The notes under the pieces: generated by a model
What the model was told of the DNA's origin: nothing
What the model saw: the letters and a program-made list of their open reading frames with translations, nothing else
The model's database searches: none
Part shown: positions 4,965-5,360 of the stretch, in pieces
Position numbering within the stretch: the first letter of the stretch is position 1
Layout: each line of letters starts with the position of its first letter
Program-made: the position numbers and the translations under genes
NCBI GenBank assembly: GCA_023430065.1
Contig: JAEZCG010000072.1
Coordinates: 1-5,360 of the forward strand
Length of the DNA stretch: 5,360 bases
Reading direction: 5' to 3'
From: Pseudomonadota bacterium
GTDB taxonomy: Bacteria; Pseudomonadota; Gammaproteobacteria; Burkholderiales; SHXO01

Positions 4965-5360
4965 CCTGAGCGCCCTCCTCCCGGCCGCCGCCGGCGCGTT
5001 CCTGCGCGCGGATCTTGGCGACGATGTAGGCGGAGTGCGGCACGTAGAGGAGATCGGCGATCTTGCGGATCACGTGCTGCTCGTGGGCCGAGAGCCGCGC
5101 GTCGGCATAGGCCGCCTGCCACAGCAGCTCCACGATCTCCTGGCGCTCCTCCTGCGAGTAGTGCTGCCGGATGAGCGAGGTGAACTGGTAGTAGTCGGTG
5201 GCTTCGCGCGACTCGGCCTCGGCGAGTGCCAGCAGCGAGTGCGCCTGGTCGGCGGTGAGCGAGAAGCGCTGCCGGACCGCATCCACCACGGCCGCGCGCT
5301 CCGCCGAGTCGATCCCACCGTCCCGCCGCGCGACCTCGGCCACCCGCGTCGCGGTGGCGA
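4960..5360 (-). CDS. TerB-family (tellurite resistance-like) protein, 5' end outside the window
   Basis: The visible 132 codons encode an acidic, all-helical protein of the TerB-like family, found in tellurite and general stress contexts but of uncertain biochemical role in stand-alone copies. Visible family blocks are the EVARRDGGIDSAERAAV region near the visible N-end, the central EATDYYQFTSLIRQHYS block and ELLWQAAYADARLSAHEQ followed by VIRKIADLLYVPHSAYIVAK. The two D-rich turns (RRDGGIDSAE and YADARLSAHE) resemble metal-binding sites suggested for TerB. No signal peptide or membrane segment is visible. A GTG at 5343 could be read as a start, but the frame stays open to the window edge and the homologous first helix would begin earlier, so the gene is probably truncated by the window by roughly 10-25 residues. 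The tail (about the last 12 residues) is Gly/Glu-rich. No other ter genes are seen here. Confidence 0.85.
   Translation of the reverse strand, partial: ATATRVAEVARRDGGIDSAERAAVVDAVRQRFSLTADQAHSLLALAEAESREATDYYQFTSLIRQHYSQEERQEIVELLWQAAYADARLSAHEQHVIRKIADLLYVPHSAYIVAKIRAQERAGGGREEGAQV

Noticed and set aside
1..5360. CRISPR array, insertion sequence, integrase or tRNA-targeted island
   Set aside because: No spaced direct repeats, transposase or integrase motifs, or duplicated tRNA ends are visible; both tRNA genes are intact and flanked by ordinary core genes.

Overview
This is a GC-rich bacterial chromosome segment that looks like ordinary core genome. MinD, MinE and MinC read like proteins from Betaproteobacteria (Rhodocyclales, Burkholderiales or Nitrosomonadales type). 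That placement is by recognition of the protein sequences, not by a database search. There is no insertion sequence, phage gene, CRISPR array or integrase.

Layout from left to right: (1) a tRNA-Arg(ACG) gene on the minus strand with a good sigma-70 type promoter; (2) a divergent plus-strand gene for a two-HKD phospholipase D / cardiolipin synthase-like membrane protein; (3) a tail-to-tail junction with a 9-bp hairpin; (4) a minus-strand run, in transcription order minC, minD, minE, an unrecognised 75-residue protein, and an exported FecR-domain protein; (5) a minC leader with a possible promoter; (6) a rho-independent terminator, a tRNA-Ser(GCT) gene and the 3' part of a TerB-family gene, all on the minus strand.

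MinC (FtsZ antagonist), MinD (membrane-cycling ATPase) and MinE (MinD ATPase activator and topological factor) form the complete division-site selection system. minD and minE overlap by one base. A hairpin just after minE separates it from the 75-residue gene and the FecR-domain gene, which may be read-through members of the operon or a separate unit.

I see no convincing new multi-gene system. The points most worth checking are the apparent CTG start of the FecR-domain gene, the perfect -10 box of tRNA-Ser that contains the terB stop codon, and the small uncharacterised protein downstream of minE.
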